Assembly (NCBI RefSeq): GCF_003351025.1
Contig: NZ_QPCG01000005.1
Coordinates: forward strand, 381,165-445,164
Length of the DNA stretch: 64,000 bases
Reading direction: 5' to 3'
Source: Mucilaginibacter endophyticus
GTDB taxonomy: Bacteria > Bacteroidota > Bacteroidia > Sphingobacteriales > Sphingobacteriaceae
Shown here: in pieces, positions 14,767 through 23,407 of the stretch
Numbering within the stretch: position 1 is the stretch's first letter
Layout of the letters: each line of letters starts with the position of its first letter
The notes under the pieces: generated by a model
Databases searched by the model: none
Told to the model about the DNA's origin: nothing
The model's input: the letters and a program-made list of their open reading frames with translations, nothing else
Program-made: the position numbers and the translations under genes

Positions 14767-17561
14767 CTTAAGCTTAATGTAACGTTAGGGGTAAAACCGA
14801 GGTAGTTAACATCGGTGGTGATAACCTGGTTGTTTTGCATCTGGTATTCGCGGTACCAGGTATTTACGTGGTTGTAAACGTTGAAGAGCGACAAACCAAT
14901 CGAACCGATTTTATGTCCATCTATTTTCAGCAGATCATAGGATACCGACATATCCAACCGGTGATAGGCCGGTAAGCGTTCGGCATTTTTATCGCTGATA
15001 TTAAGATAGGTGATACCGTTGCCATCAACTGTTTTAATGCTATAGCTTGATAGGGGAGCGGTATACGGGTGACCGGTACTGAACAGGAATGTTGCTGCAA
15101 AGTTCCACCGCTCGTAATGGTACATGTTGATAGATTTAAACTCGTGACGAACATCCTGATCAGCATCATAGTAATAGTTCCCAAATGCCGAGAATTTGTT
15201 CTGGGCCTGGGCAAGGGTATAGCTGATCCAGCCGGTATAGCGCCCCATCTTTTTCTGTACCAAAAACTCAACGCCTTTAGCCCGGCCGGTTCCTTCATAA
15301 AAGTTTTCGGTAACTGTTTGCGTTTGGTTTTGATTGACATCCATCCTGAAACCACCGCCGGCAGGTTGCGTTTGCCTTACGGTGTACTGGGTAAGGCCGC
15401 TAAGTGTTTTGTAATATCCTTCAACACTAAATAAAAGCTCATCAGTTTCATAACTGGTGCCTAATATAAAATGCCTTGACATGCCAACCGGAATATTGCT
15501 GTTGTTGGATAATACCCAGAAATTGCGGTTCCCGGCCAAAATGTCCTCGCGGATCACCTGGTTTTCAAACTGGTAAAACTGCCCGGTTGCACCTTTGATG
15601 GTAAGGCGGTCGTTAACACTATAACTTGCCGACAATCGTGGTTCAAAATAAGGTTTTGCTGTAGGGCCGAAATAAGAAGTACGCAAGCCCGGCTGAATAT
15701 GGAATTTACTGTTTGGGTCGATAGCCAACTCGGTGTAGAAACCGGCCAGCACCGCGTTATTATGCTGATTGATGAGTTTACTGGTATCGTTTTGAGTATA
15801 CTCATAGTCTATTTTTTTGTAGGATACAAAACCGCCGAAGAGCAACTTGTATTTGTTGCTGGCCGTCCATTCCCATTCAGATTTATAGCCTACATCTTTC
15901 AGATTATTAGTTTCCAGGGTGCCGTTGCTTAGGGTATGCGAAATACCGTTGGTGTCGATCTGTGCAAAACCAGAGGTGCTTCGGTTCCTGTCGTTAAAGT
16001 AAGACGAATAGGTAATGTAGTTGTTGGAGTATAGTTTTTTATTCCACTGCCTGAACCATTTGATACTACTGCCCAGGTTGCCGTACTTGGTATAGTCAGT
16101 AATATTGATGCCACTACCGCCCGACGACAGGAACGACGGAAGGCCTAACTGCCTGCTATTATCCGTTTTATCGGTACCGGTGTACAAGCTCCATGATACT
16201 TTGTCGTTTGGACTGATGCTGTAGGTATACTTGGCATCAAAATCATAAAAGTAAGAGCTTGGAGTGATCTGGTTGGCGAAACCTCCACCTCCAAAACCGC
16301 CCCGGCCTCCGCCACCACCGGGGCCGCCGCCCTGGGTAGTTGATGTTTGGTTAAACTGGTTAAAGATCTTGTTATAAAACGGCCCCTGGTAGGAGCGCCT
16401 AACTGCTAACAGCAAGGTTGATTTATCTGACAGCGGGGTTTCGAGGTAACCACCGGCGCTGAGTAAACTTAAATCGGTACCTATATTGGTTTCGTTCTTG
16501 TTGCCCTCTTTGCCGTTGAGTTCGGTAACACTTGAAAGCCTGCCGCCATATTTGGCCGTAAAACCGCCTTTGTATAATTGCACATCTTTGATGGCGCTGG
16601 CATTAAAGGCGCTAAAGAAACCATAAAGGTGATCGACCTGGTAAATGGTAAAGCCATCCAGCACAACCAAATTCTGATCGGGGGTACCACCACGCACATA
16701 GGCGCCCGATGATGACTCATTAGTGCCGGCTACGCCGGGCATTAGTTGAAAGGCACGTAACACGTCCTTATCGCCCATGGTTGGCAGCTTATCCAAATTG
16801 GCCGGCGAAAGTTGTAACACACCAACCTGCCTGCTATCGGTATTCATAACGCCACTTTTTTTGCCGGTAATAGTAACCTCGTTTAAGCTGTTAAGCGATG
16901 AGTAGAGGCCACAGATCAGCGGCGAATTCAGCTTTTCACTGCTCAGCCTAAAATAATCTGTTTGATAGCCGGTGTAGGATACCTCCACTACCGATGTATC
17001 CGAAGGTACCCTGAACATGGTAAAATAGCCATCGGCATTGGTCATAACATTGAGATCGGTGCCCCGAATCTTGACCGTAGCCGAGGGGAGGGACTCGCCC
17101 GTTTGCTGATCGATCACCCGGCCGTTAATACTCACCAGGAAATGTTTGGGTTTAACTTTAGGCGCTTCAATTTCTTTGGCTTTTACCGCGTTGGAAGCTT
17201 GTAGCGAAAGCTTGTTGAGTTTCTGCAATCTGGCCAGATCGTCGGTATTTTGGAGGATGTAGATAGTTCCGCTTGATTCTATCCAGTAATGGAGGTTGTT
17301 TTCATCGCAAACCTTGGCTATTACTTCTTTCAGAGGTTCTTCAAAAAAGTGTTCTACTACGTCCATTTCATGCAAAGGCTCCCGCTCAAATACGATACGG
17401 ACCTTGTAATCCATGGCCAGAGTATCAAATAACTGATCAAGCGGGCATGAAAAAAAATGATTGACTACAATTTTTTTTAGTTTCTGCTGCGTTTGCTGAC
17501 CATGAGTCACCATACCGCAAAACACGAACGAGGTTATTAACAATAGGGAAAATTTCTTCAT
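14757..17561 (-). CDS. TonB-dependent receptor with STN and carboxypeptidase-like domains
   Basis: This 934-residue outer membrane receptor has a signal peptide (KKFSLLLITSFVFCGMVTHGQ). An STN domain follows (about 35-115: PLDQLFDTLAMDYKVRIVFE ... NLHYWIESSGTIYIL), then a regulatory-like domain (about 145-225: ISINGRVIDQQTGESLPSATVKIRG) and a plug (GDKDVLRAFQLMPGVAGTNESSSGAYVRGGTPDQNLVVLDG). The barrel has a long Gly-rich loop (GGGPGGGGGRGGFGGGG). STN domains usually signal to an anti-sigma factor, yet no FecI/FecR pair is nearby. The ATG at 17561 is chosen because it begins the signal peptide. The downstream DUF4249 gene overlaps it. Confidence 0.92.
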   Translation of the reverse strand: MKKFSLLLITSFVFCGMVTHGQQTQQKLKKIVVNHFFSCPLDQLFDTLAMDYKVRIVFEREPLHEMDVVEHFFEEPLKEVIAKVCDENNLHYWIESSGTIYILQNTDDLARLQKLNKLSLQASNAVKAKEIEAPKVKPKHFLVSINGRVIDQQTGESLPSATVKIRGTDLNVMTNADGYFTMFRVPSDTSVVEVSYTGYQTDYFRLSSEKLNSPLICGLYSSLNSLNEVTITGKKSGVMNTDSRQVGVLQLSPANLDKLPTMGDKDVLRAFQLMPGVAGTNESSSGAYVRGGTPDQNLVVLDGFTIYQVDHLYGFFSAFNASAIKDVQLYKGGFTAKYGGRLSSVTELNGKEGNKNETNIGTDLSLLSAGGYLETPLSDKSTLLLAVRRSYQGPFYNKIFNQFNQTSTTQGGGPGGGGGRGGFGGGGFANQITPSSYFYDFDAKYTYSISPNDKVSWSLYTGTDKTDNSRQLGLPSFLSSGGSGINITDYTKYGNLGSSIKWFRQWNKKLYSNNYITYSSYFNDRNRSTSGFAQIDTNGISHTLSNGTLETNNLKDVGYKSEWEWTASNKYKLLFGGFVSYKKIDYEYTQNDTSKLINQHNNAVLAGFYTELAIDPNSKFHIQPGLRTSYFGPTAKPYFEPRLSASYSVNDRLTIKGATGQFYQFENQVIREDILAGNRNFWVLSNNSNIPVGMSRHFILGTSYETDELLFSVEGYYKTLSGLTQYTVRQTQPAGGGFRMDVNQNQTQTVTENFYEGTGRAKGVEFLVQKKMGRYTGWISYTLAQAQNKFSAFGNYYYDADQDVRHEFKSINMYHYERWNFAATFLFSTGHPYTAPLSSYSIKTVDGNGITYLNISDKNAERLPAYHRLDMSVSYDLLKIDGHKIGSIGLSLFNVYNHVNTWYREYQMQNNQVITTDVNYLGFTPNVTLSLRWK

Positions 17562-17797
17562 GTAGGGGTATATATTCTTTCGATGCCGAAAATGCACCTT
17601 GTTTTGAAGCACCTCAAATAAAATCGACCATGAGAGGCTTTGTGTCGACAAATAGCCCGGATGTGTGGCAGGGGTTTTTGAGCAGTTAGCGGCAGTTTTT
17701 AGTAGCAGATACTGTTAGTACCAGTGTTTAGCAGCAGTTGCAGTTTTTATTGTGCTTTCTGGACATGGAAGAAGATGAGGTAGGAGATAGGAAAAAA

Positions 17798-17889
17798 ATG
17801 TCATTGCGAGGAGGAACGACGAAGCAATCGCATGCTATACAGAGCGGCTACGCTTCCGTGCGATTGCCACACTTCGCTCGCAATGACAT
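17798..17889. repeat. TCATTGCGAG palindromic repeat, copy 2
   Basis: The 92-base element starts ATGTCATTGCGAGGAGGAAC and ends CTCGCAATGACAT. The centre has GCGGCTACGCTTCCGTGCGA. It is closely similar to the copy at 33550-33644 in the same orientation. It sits in the 519-base gap between the TonB receptor and the LytTR gene, which otherwise holds only the hairpin cluster at 17921-18052. Confidence 0.85.
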
Positions 17890-17920
17890 GGTTTTTGGTA
17901 TGGTTTTACACCTTCGTCGC

Positions 17921-18052
17921 TATCCGAAGTCTCTGCCTTCGGATAATTATGCCTGTAGTCTGTGACTACAGGCTATTAAGGTGACAAGATTATGATTTTA
18001 GTAAACCTGTAGTTGCAAACTACAGGTTTACAAGTTCGAGGTCGCAGACCTC
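17921..18052. repeat. Cluster of four tiny-loop hairpins
   Basis: Four perfect palindromes follow one another. TATCCGAAG/CTTCGGATA lies at 17921-17945. GCCTGTAGTC-TGT-GACTACAGGC lies at 17951-17973. A 14-bp stem with a GCA loop lies at 18001-18031 (arms start GTAAACCTGTAGTT). GAGGTC-GCA-GACCTC lies at 18038-18052. Three of the four have 3-base loops. The second and third stems share the word CCTGTAGT. No open frame fits. It lies 29 nt after the response regulator stop codon, so it may also end that transcript. Confidence 0.75.
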
Positions 18053-18080
18053 AAACAGCACCACATGTTTTTTGTGGGGT

Positions 18081-18788
18081 TTACACTTTCCCTATCATCC
18101 GGTTAATCACATCCCTGTAGCCATCGCTTAATGGTATCTCAGTATTAATAAGTTTAATACGGGCGCGGCGCATTTGAGATACGTGGTCCAGATTTACAAG
18201 ATATGATTTATGTACACGGAAAAACTGATCGGGAGGTAGTTGCAGTTCAATAGCCTTGAGGCTGATGCGTGACAGCACCGGCTTTTGCTGATTGATGAGG
18301 TGTACTTTGATATAATCTTTAAGGCCTTCAATGTATTCAACCTGGTCAAAATTGATTTTTACAAGGTTATAATCGGCGTGCAAAAAAAAGTAGTTTTTAC
18401 TTGTAGGCTGCTGCGGCACATAGCTGCGGCGAAGCTCGTACAGATCAAGCGCCTTGTGGCAGGCTTTCAAAAAGCGGTCTAAGGGTACCGGTTTCACCAG
18501 ATAATCAACCACGTCAAGCTCAAAGCCCTCTACCGCGAATTTTTCATAAGCGGTTACAAAAATCACCATAGGCTTATGCGTAAGGCTCCGGATAAGTTGT
18601 AATCCGTTAATGCCGGGCATGTATATGTCGCTGAAAATAAGGTCTATTTGTTCTTTTTGCATAGCTATGATTGCCTCGCCTGCGTTACGGCACCGTGCTA
18701 CTATCTGTATGGTGTTCACGTGCTTCAGGTTATCTTCCAGCAAGTCGAGCGCCAGCGGCTCATCATCAATTATTAAACATCGCATCAT
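18081..18788 (-). CDS. LytTR-family response regulator
   Basis: This 235-residue cytoplasmic regulator has a CheY-like receiver domain (1-120) and a C-terminal LytTR DNA-binding domain (about 135-235). In the receiver the acidic pocket is DDE (8-10), the phospho-acceptor is D54 (FSDIYMP), and the conserved Thr and Lys are in FVTAYE and LVKPVP. The LytTR part shows YFFLHADYNLVKINFDQVEYIEGLKDYIKV and FFRVHKSYLVNL. LytTR proteins bind direct repeats about 21 bp apart. Its ATG overlaps the stop of the sensor kinase gene (ATGA), a standard two-component arrangement. The repeats at 19864-19893 suggest autoregulation. Confidence 0.94.
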   Translation of the reverse strand: MMRCLIIDDEPLALDLLEDNLKHVNTIQIVARCRNAGEAIIAMQKEQIDLIFSDIYMPGINGLQLIRSLTHKPMVIFVTAYEKFAVEGFELDVVDYLVKPVPLDRFLKACHKALDLYELRRSYVPQQPTSKNYFFLHADYNLVKINFDQVEYIEGLKDYIKVHLINQQKPVLSRISLKAIELQLPPDQFFRVHKSYLVNLDHVSQMRRARIKLINTEIPLSDGYRDVINRMIGKV

Positions 18789-19819
18789 TTAAGTTCCAAT
18801 TGCAGCATAACTATATATGCCTGCTCGTTTTTATTTATATATAAGTTATGTTTACCGGGGTATAGCAGTTCCAGTCTGCGTTTAACATTGGCCAGGCCAA
18901 TACCCGAAGCATTATCTTTATTGGTTTCGGTGGCATTGTATACATTCTGCACACTGAAGCGCAGGTTTTTATCGTCGCTAAACAGGGTAATAGCTATGGC
19001 TGGCTTCTCAATATCTCCCGTACCATGCTTAAAAGCGTTTTCCACAAATGGGATCAGCAGCATAGGTTCAATGGATTTTTCAGGGGCTTTAATATCTGAG
19101 CTGAAGCTGACTTTCACCTGATCACGAAAACGGAGTTGCTGTAGTTCGATATAGCTGCGGAGATAATCTTCCTTTTGCTGTAACGTAACCCTTTCGGCGT
19201 CGGTTACATAAAGCATATAGCGGAGTAGCTTGGAAAGCTGAATCAGCGTAGGTTCAACTGCTGATGGGTTTAAACGGGAAAGTGCTACAGCGCTGTTAAT
19301 CACATTAAAAATAAAATGCGGACTGATCTGCGAACGTAAAAAGGCCAGTTCAGATATCAGTGAAGCATTATCGATATCCTTTTTCTTGTTGATGGCTTTA
19401 AACTGATCGGCCAGGTAGTGATACGCGAAGCTGCCGGCAGTGATAGACAGCAGTGGAAAAATAACGAGAAAGGGGGCCTGCGGCCGGTGATGCTGGCCCA
19501 TCCACGGAAAATGTGGTACGGGAAAAAAATGCCGTACTTCCATCAGTATCACATTAAAGACTACAAATGAAGCTATCAGCGCGAAGAAATAAAGCCAGAT
19601 ATTGCTTTTTAAGATTTTTGGGATGAGGAGAAACGCGTTAAGGTAAAACTCGGCAGCTAGCACAAAATTAAAACTAATGATATGGCCTAAGGAAAAAGCC
19701 GGCTGTGGAAAACCACGCATATCTGGTCTGGAAATGATGGGCGTAAAAATAATCAGCGCCCAAAACAGCAGATGGATACAAATTTCGATGATCAACGCCG
19801 GTTTTATCCTTTTAAACAT
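18785..19819 (-). CDS. LytS-like sensor histidine kinase (His_kinase family)
   Basis: This 344-residue inner membrane kinase has four predicted transmembrane helices (about 10-30, 45-67, 74-94, 117-136) with no sizeable periplasmic sensor domain. After a linker comes the His_kinase domain with the phospho-acceptor H168 in LRSQISPHFIFNVINS, and a degenerate HATPase with PFVENAFKHG (N box) and GIGLANVKRRL (G box). It phosphorylates the LytTR regulator encoded immediately downstream. Membrane-embedded sensing suggests it responds to a small hydrophobic signal or to membrane state. The upstream repeats at 19864-19893 suggest autoregulation. Confidence 0.93.
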   Translation of the reverse strand: MFKRIKPALIIEICIHLLFWALIIFTPIISRPDMRGFPQPAFSLGHIISFNFVLAAEFYLNAFLLIPKILKSNIWLYFFALIASFVVFNVILMEVRHFFPVPHFPWMGQHHRPQAPFLVIFPLLSITAGSFAYHYLADQFKAINKKKDIDNASLISELAFLRSQISPHFIFNVINSAVALSRLNPSAVEPTLIQLSKLLRYMLYVTDAERVTLQQKEDYLRSYIELQQLRFRDQVKVSFSSDIKAPEKSIEPMLLIPFVENAFKHGTGDIEKPAIAITLFSDDKNLRFSVQNVYNATETNKDNASGIGLANVKRRLELLYPGKHNLYINKNEQAYIVMLQLELK

Positions 19820-19825
19820 ATGATG

Positions 19826-19833
19826 CTAAGGTA
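19826..19833 (-). promoter_or_regulatory. Putative -7 box TACCTTAG of the LytS/LytTR operon
   Basis: The minus strand reads TACCTTAG here, one mismatch from TAnnTTTG, 6 nt before the kinase start codon. An ATTG lies about 21 nt upstream. The weak boxes and the adjacent direct repeat suggest an activator-dependent promoter. Confidence 0.4.
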
Positions 19834-19863
19834 GCCCCATTTTAAACCCGCATTCAATGTAAT

Positions 19864-19893
19864 AGACGAGGGGGCAAAATGTGCCGACGAAAG
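19864..19893. promoter_or_regulatory. Direct-repeat operator A, candidate LytTR site
   Basis: GACGAGGG (19865-19872) and GACGAAAG (19886-19893) are direct repeats exactly 21 bp apart. The distal copy continues GACGAAAGTAC. The repeat begins 31 nt upstream of the end of the putative -7 box. The sites at 44223, 45208 and 47202 are similar and have the same spacing. Confidence 0.45.
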
Positions 19894-20021
19894 TACAGTA
19901 TCTGTTGCGTGGAAACCTAACTTTTGACATGCTTTAAGGCATATTTAACATCTATTAACATTTAAAGCCAGTTGGTTGAAAACAAGCATGTTTGCTGTGT
20001 AAAAGCAGCCAGATTTTCCGT

Positions 20022-20029
20022 TAAATTTG
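20022..20029 (+). promoter_or_regulatory. -7 box TAAATTTG for the glyoxalase-fold gene
   Basis: TAAATTTG is an exact TAnnTTTG match 18 nt before the ATG at 20048. No clear TTTG lies at the -33 distance. Confidence 0.5.
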
Positions 20030-20047
20030 TTCATCAATTAATTACCT

Positions 20048-20416
20048 ATGTCAATAACAAAACCAATTCTCCGGATTTTTGATTACGATAAAGCCATTGA
20101 GTTTTATATCACCTGGCTTGGTTTTAAAACCGATTGGGAACACAAACCCGAAGGCGTACCAGTATACATCCAGATTTCTCTGCGTGATGTGATACTTTAC
20201 CTGTCCGAACATCATGGCGATGCAAGTCCGGGAAGCCATATAGCCATTGACGATTTTACCGAGCTGAAAGATTATCATGCCCATCTCATCGCAAAAAAAT
20301 ACAAATACAATCGCCCGGGTTTGGAAGTACCCGAATGGAACGACAAGGCTATCATGATGACAGTTCATGATCCGTTTGGTAACAGGCTAACGTTTAGCGA
20401 GGAATTAAAGGGATAA
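20048..20416 (+). CDS. Glyoxalase/bleomycin-resistance (VOC) superfamily protein
   Basis: This 122-residue cytoplasmic protein has the two beta-alpha-beta-beta-beta units of the VOC fold: ILRIFDYDKAIEFYITWLGFKTDWEH, then GSHIAIDDF, and TVHDPFGNRLTFSEE at the end. That ending is the usual metal/ligand-binding C-terminal motif (DPFGNRL.F.E). The single-domain, roughly 120-residue size fits bleomycin-resistance-like dimers that bind planar or thiol-reactive compounds. The true substrate cannot be read from sequence. It is monocistronic, closed by a terminator at 20435-20473. Confidence 0.88.
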   Translation: MSITKPILRIFDYDKAIEFYITWLGFKTDWEHKPEGVPVYIQISLRDVILYLSEHHGDASPGSHIAIDDFTELKDYHAHLIAKKYKYNRPGLEVPEWNDKAIMMTVHDPFGNRLTFSEELKG

Positions 20417-20434
20417 GATAAAAGCCGCCAAAAG

Positions 20435-20473
20435 CAAAGGCCCGAAATAAGTTTAGTTTATTTCGGGCCTTTG
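20435..20473. terminator. Bidirectional terminator after the VOC gene
   Basis: CAAAGGCCCGAAATAA (20435-20450) pairs perfectly with TTATTTCGGGCCTTTG (20458-20473). It sits between the convergent VOC and porin genes and could serve both. Confidence 0.8.
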
Positions 20474-20492
20474 TGATATTGAGGGATTTTGA

Positions 20493-22592
20493 TTAGTTAT
20501 AGAAAGTCCACGATACGCCAAACTTCAGGATAGCATCCTGTTGAGGATAGCGGTTAACCGTGTAATAACCCTTGCTCCAGGCGCGCTGATTAATGTAATC
20601 ATAAGCAAGAAACAGGTTAGTACGCTGTAGTGTAGCCTTAAAGTAAACACCAAATATAGGGTACGACGAGAAGGTTACGTTGGCTCCGTTATAAAACTGG
20701 CCTAAGCCGGGTGCATATGAAGGCGCAACGTATTCTGTATTATACCTGCCGTTTAAACCAAAGCTGGCATTTAATACGTTAAGTAAAACCTTGTTAATGT
20801 ACAGGTTGCTGTAGGCATATACTTCGGGTGTGCGAAGCGTGTTTTGATAATCGGTTTTTTGGTATACCACATAGTTATCAAAATGCAGGCTCCGGTAACT
20901 GAAATTTTTACCCAGACTTATTTTTAACAGGTTAATAGAGCTGTTAAGCTGTGCCGGGCGCACATCACTACCACCATTTGGCGCTGTGAAATACAGGTAA
21001 TTGCTAATTAAAAAGTATTCGGCCTTTAAATCAATTTGCAAGGCATCATTAATGTAGTTGAACGATGCGCTGGTAGTTTTTTGATTGCTGAAATCGTTAT
21101 GGAAAATATAATGGTTGGAGATCCAATTATTATATACCAACGGCGGCGAACTGTTTTGTGAGTAAGCCTCTAAAATGATTTTTCCGGTTTTATTGCCACC
21201 TGCCAGGGTAAGTTTGGCATCGTAAAGATAATTGCCAAAATCGCGGCCCTGCGCAATCTGCCTGAAATCGGCATCAAGGGCAATCCGATCGCTGAAACGA
21301 TAACCCAGTTTGGCCTTCAGCGTAATATCCTGGAAAGTATTGTGCTGCACCTTGTCCTGGTGTATGTATTTTACCCCGTACTCGTTAAGCGTAGTATCGC
21401 TAACATATTGGTTGTAGGAGTAAAAATCGTGTACCAGACCAAGATCGAGCTTAAGCTCATTCTTTACAAACTTTACCGATTTACTGCGGAGGTAAAAACT
21501 GTACGAAAATTCATTCTGAATATGCGTCAGCACTGTCGAATCGCGCGAGCGGTTATTGCTGTAGTAGTAATCGGGAAATACATTATAGGTATCAACACCG
21601 CTTTGTTTATAAAGATACCTGCTGTTGGATATATGCAGGGTGTGTGATACGCGTTGGGTAGGGAGGATCTTAGAATTGTCCTTACCCTTGTTCAGGCTGT
21701 CTATCCGACCTAAATAATAAAATTGTTTAATATAAAGCCCTTTATCGTTCCAGTTTTCATAACTGTAGGGCAAACGTACCGCCGCCCTGTCTTTTGAAAA
21801 GGCATTGTTTACATTGGTACTCGTAAATACCGAGTCGTTAAGGATACTACCGGTTTCGGGTGCTTTAAGGTTGTTGAACAACAGGTTGGCCAACAGGTTA
21901 TAACGCTTGCTTTTTGATTCGTACCAGGTAAAAATAGAGGCGTTAAGGTCGCTTACGTTTTGGCCCAATACGTTGTTGTAATTGTAAAACCCTTTCGATC
22001 CGTTGAAATTCAGGTTAAAACCGAAGTTCCAGTTGGGTTTGATGTTTTGTGTATGGAGGATATTAAACAGCTGGATAGCCGAACCACCGAAAGCATTATA
22101 CAAGGTAAGCCTGGTAAAGGGCACCCGCGTATTATAGTAATTGATATCCTGCGGTTTAAGCGCGTAAATATCAAGCGCGTGCAAACCGAGGTCAAAACCG
22201 ATGGTACGGCTGGGTTCAAAAAGCAAAGGCCGTTGCGACAACCCGATATTACCCAAATGTATCCTCGGACTCCGCGGATCAATCAGCGGACTGTAGATCT
22301 CAAAGTTGGTAATACCGGTATCAATCTTAAATAGTTGCGTACTGTCGTTTAGCAAACGCTCGTTAGTAACGCGGATAAATTTGGAACTGAAAACTACCGA
22401 ATCCTTTTTGTTTTCTTCCTTACGCCTTAAACTGTCAAGTAGCTGATCGTCGGTCATCTGTTTTTCCTGACGGCGCGCGGTGTCACGGGTAGGCAGGTTG
22501 CGCGGATTAGTACGGGTGCCATACTGTGCAAAGGCAGCCTGTACCGACAGGCACATCAGTAATAAAAAAATATATTTGAGCTTTTGGCGCAT
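20493..22592 (-). CDS. Putative outer-membrane porin (Porin_10 family)
   Basis: This 699-residue outer membrane protein has a signal peptide (FLLLMCLSVQAAFAQ, cut near residue 23). Next comes an Arg/Asp-rich periplasmic-like stretch (TRDTARRQEKQMTDDQLLDSLRRKEENKKDS), then a large beta barrel ending FGVSWTFYN with a terminal aromatic-rich strand. The pattern SPLIDPRSPRIHLGNIGLSQRPLLFEPSRTIGFDLGLHALDIY is characteristic of the putative porin family in Bacteroidota. It is the last gene of the lpxK-PNP-porin run. Its ATG overlaps the PNP stop (TAATG), so translational coupling is likely. Confidence 0.9.
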   Translation of the reverse strand: MRQKLKYIFLLLMCLSVQAAFAQYGTRTNPRNLPTRDTARRQEKQMTDDQLLDSLRRKEENKKDSVVFSSKFIRVTNERLLNDSTQLFKIDTGITNFEIYSPLIDPRSPRIHLGNIGLSQRPLLFEPSRTIGFDLGLHALDIYALKPQDINYYNTRVPFTRLTLYNAFGGSAIQLFNILHTQNIKPNWNFGFNLNFNGSKGFYNYNNVLGQNVSDLNASIFTWYESKSKRYNLLANLLFNNLKAPETGSILNDSVFTSTNVNNAFSKDRAAVRLPYSYENWNDKGLYIKQFYYLGRIDSLNKGKDNSKILPTQRVSHTLHISNSRYLYKQSGVDTYNVFPDYYYSNNRSRDSTVLTHIQNEFSYSFYLRSKSVKFVKNELKLDLGLVHDFYSYNQYVSDTTLNEYGVKYIHQDKVQHNTFQDITLKAKLGYRFSDRIALDADFRQIAQGRDFGNYLYDAKLTLAGGNKTGKIILEAYSQNSSPPLVYNNWISNHYIFHNDFSNQKTTSASFNYINDALQIDLKAEYFLISNYLYFTAPNGGSDVRPAQLNSSINLLKISLGKNFSYRSLHFDNYVVYQKTDYQNTLRTPEVYAYSNLYINKVLLNVLNASFGLNGRYNTEYVAPSYAPGLGQFYNGANVTFSSYPIFGVYFKATLQRTNLFLAYDYINQRAWSKGYYTVNRYPQQDAILKFGVSWTFYN

Positions 22593-23407
22593 TAATTACC
22601 GGCTATCAGTTCTTTAAGTATCAGGGTCATTTTGGGTTCGGCTTCCTGCGCAATGGCGATGATCTCCTCAAGGGTTATTGGCTTAAGCACTTCAGGGAAA
22701 CCTTCATCAGTTAACACTGAAATAGCAAAGGTTGGGATGCCCATGTGATTGGCAACAATAACTTCGGGCACGGTGCTCATACCAACGGCATCGCCGCCTA
22801 TGATGCGCAGGTATTTGTATTCGGCACGTGTTTCCAGGTTAGGGCCCGTTACCGCTACGTAAACGCCTTTATGGCATGTAATGTTGTTTTTTTGGGCGAT
22901 GGCCAAACCTTTTTCGATCATGTCATGGCGGTAAGGTTCGCTCATGTCCGGGAAGCGCGGGCCAAGTTCTTCATAATTGCGGCCAACCAGCGGGTTTTGA
23001 GGCTGCAGGTTAATGTGATCTTCAATGATCATCAGGTCGCCTTTTTTGAAATCGGGATTAAGGGAACCACTGGCGTTTGACACGTACAGGGTTTTAATGC
23101 CCAGGTATTTCATCACCCTAACCGGGAAGGTGATCTGTTGCATGTTGTAGCCTTCGTAATAATGCAAACGGCCCTGCATGGCAACAACCTTAACGCCTGC
23201 AAGCGTACCAAAAATAAGTTTGCCCGAATGGAACTCTAATGTTGAAATAGGAAAATCAGGTATGTTTGAGTACATCAACTGTTTTTCGACCTCAATTTCC
23301 TTTACCAGGCCGCCAAGACCGGTGCCTAAGATTATACCTACTTCAGGTTCAAAATCGCCTATCTTGTTTTTGATATACCGGGCGGTGCCTTCAATATTGT
23401 CTAACAT
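22592..23407 (-). CDS. Purine-nucleoside phosphorylase, trimeric (high-molecular-mass) type
   Basis: This cytoplasmic salvage enzyme cleaves inosine and guanosine (and deoxy forms) with phosphate to give the base and ribose-1-phosphate. The 271 residues and motifs IILGTGLGGLV (phosphate site), MQGRLHYYEGY, VSNASGSLNPDF, TGPNLETRAEY and GGDAVGMSTVPEV identify the trimeric mammalian-like class. It lies in an unusual tightly overlapping run: its start overlaps the lpxK stop by 17 bases, and its stop overlaps the porin start by one base. A similar lpxK-PNP neighbourhood is known to me from other Bacteroidota genomes. Confidence 0.95.
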   Translation of the reverse strand: MLDNIEGTARYIKNKIGDFEPEVGIILGTGLGGLVKEIEVEKQLMYSNIPDFPISTLEFHSGKLIFGTLAGVKVVAMQGRLHYYEGYNMQQITFPVRVMKYLGIKTLYVSNASGSLNPDFKKGDLMIIEDHINLQPQNPLVGRNYEELGPRFPDMSEPYRHDMIEKGLAIAQKNNITCHKGVYVAVTGPNLETRAEYKYLRIIGGDAVGMSTVPEVIVANHMGIPTFAISVLTDEGFPEVLKPITLEEIIAIAQEAEPKMTLILKELIAGN

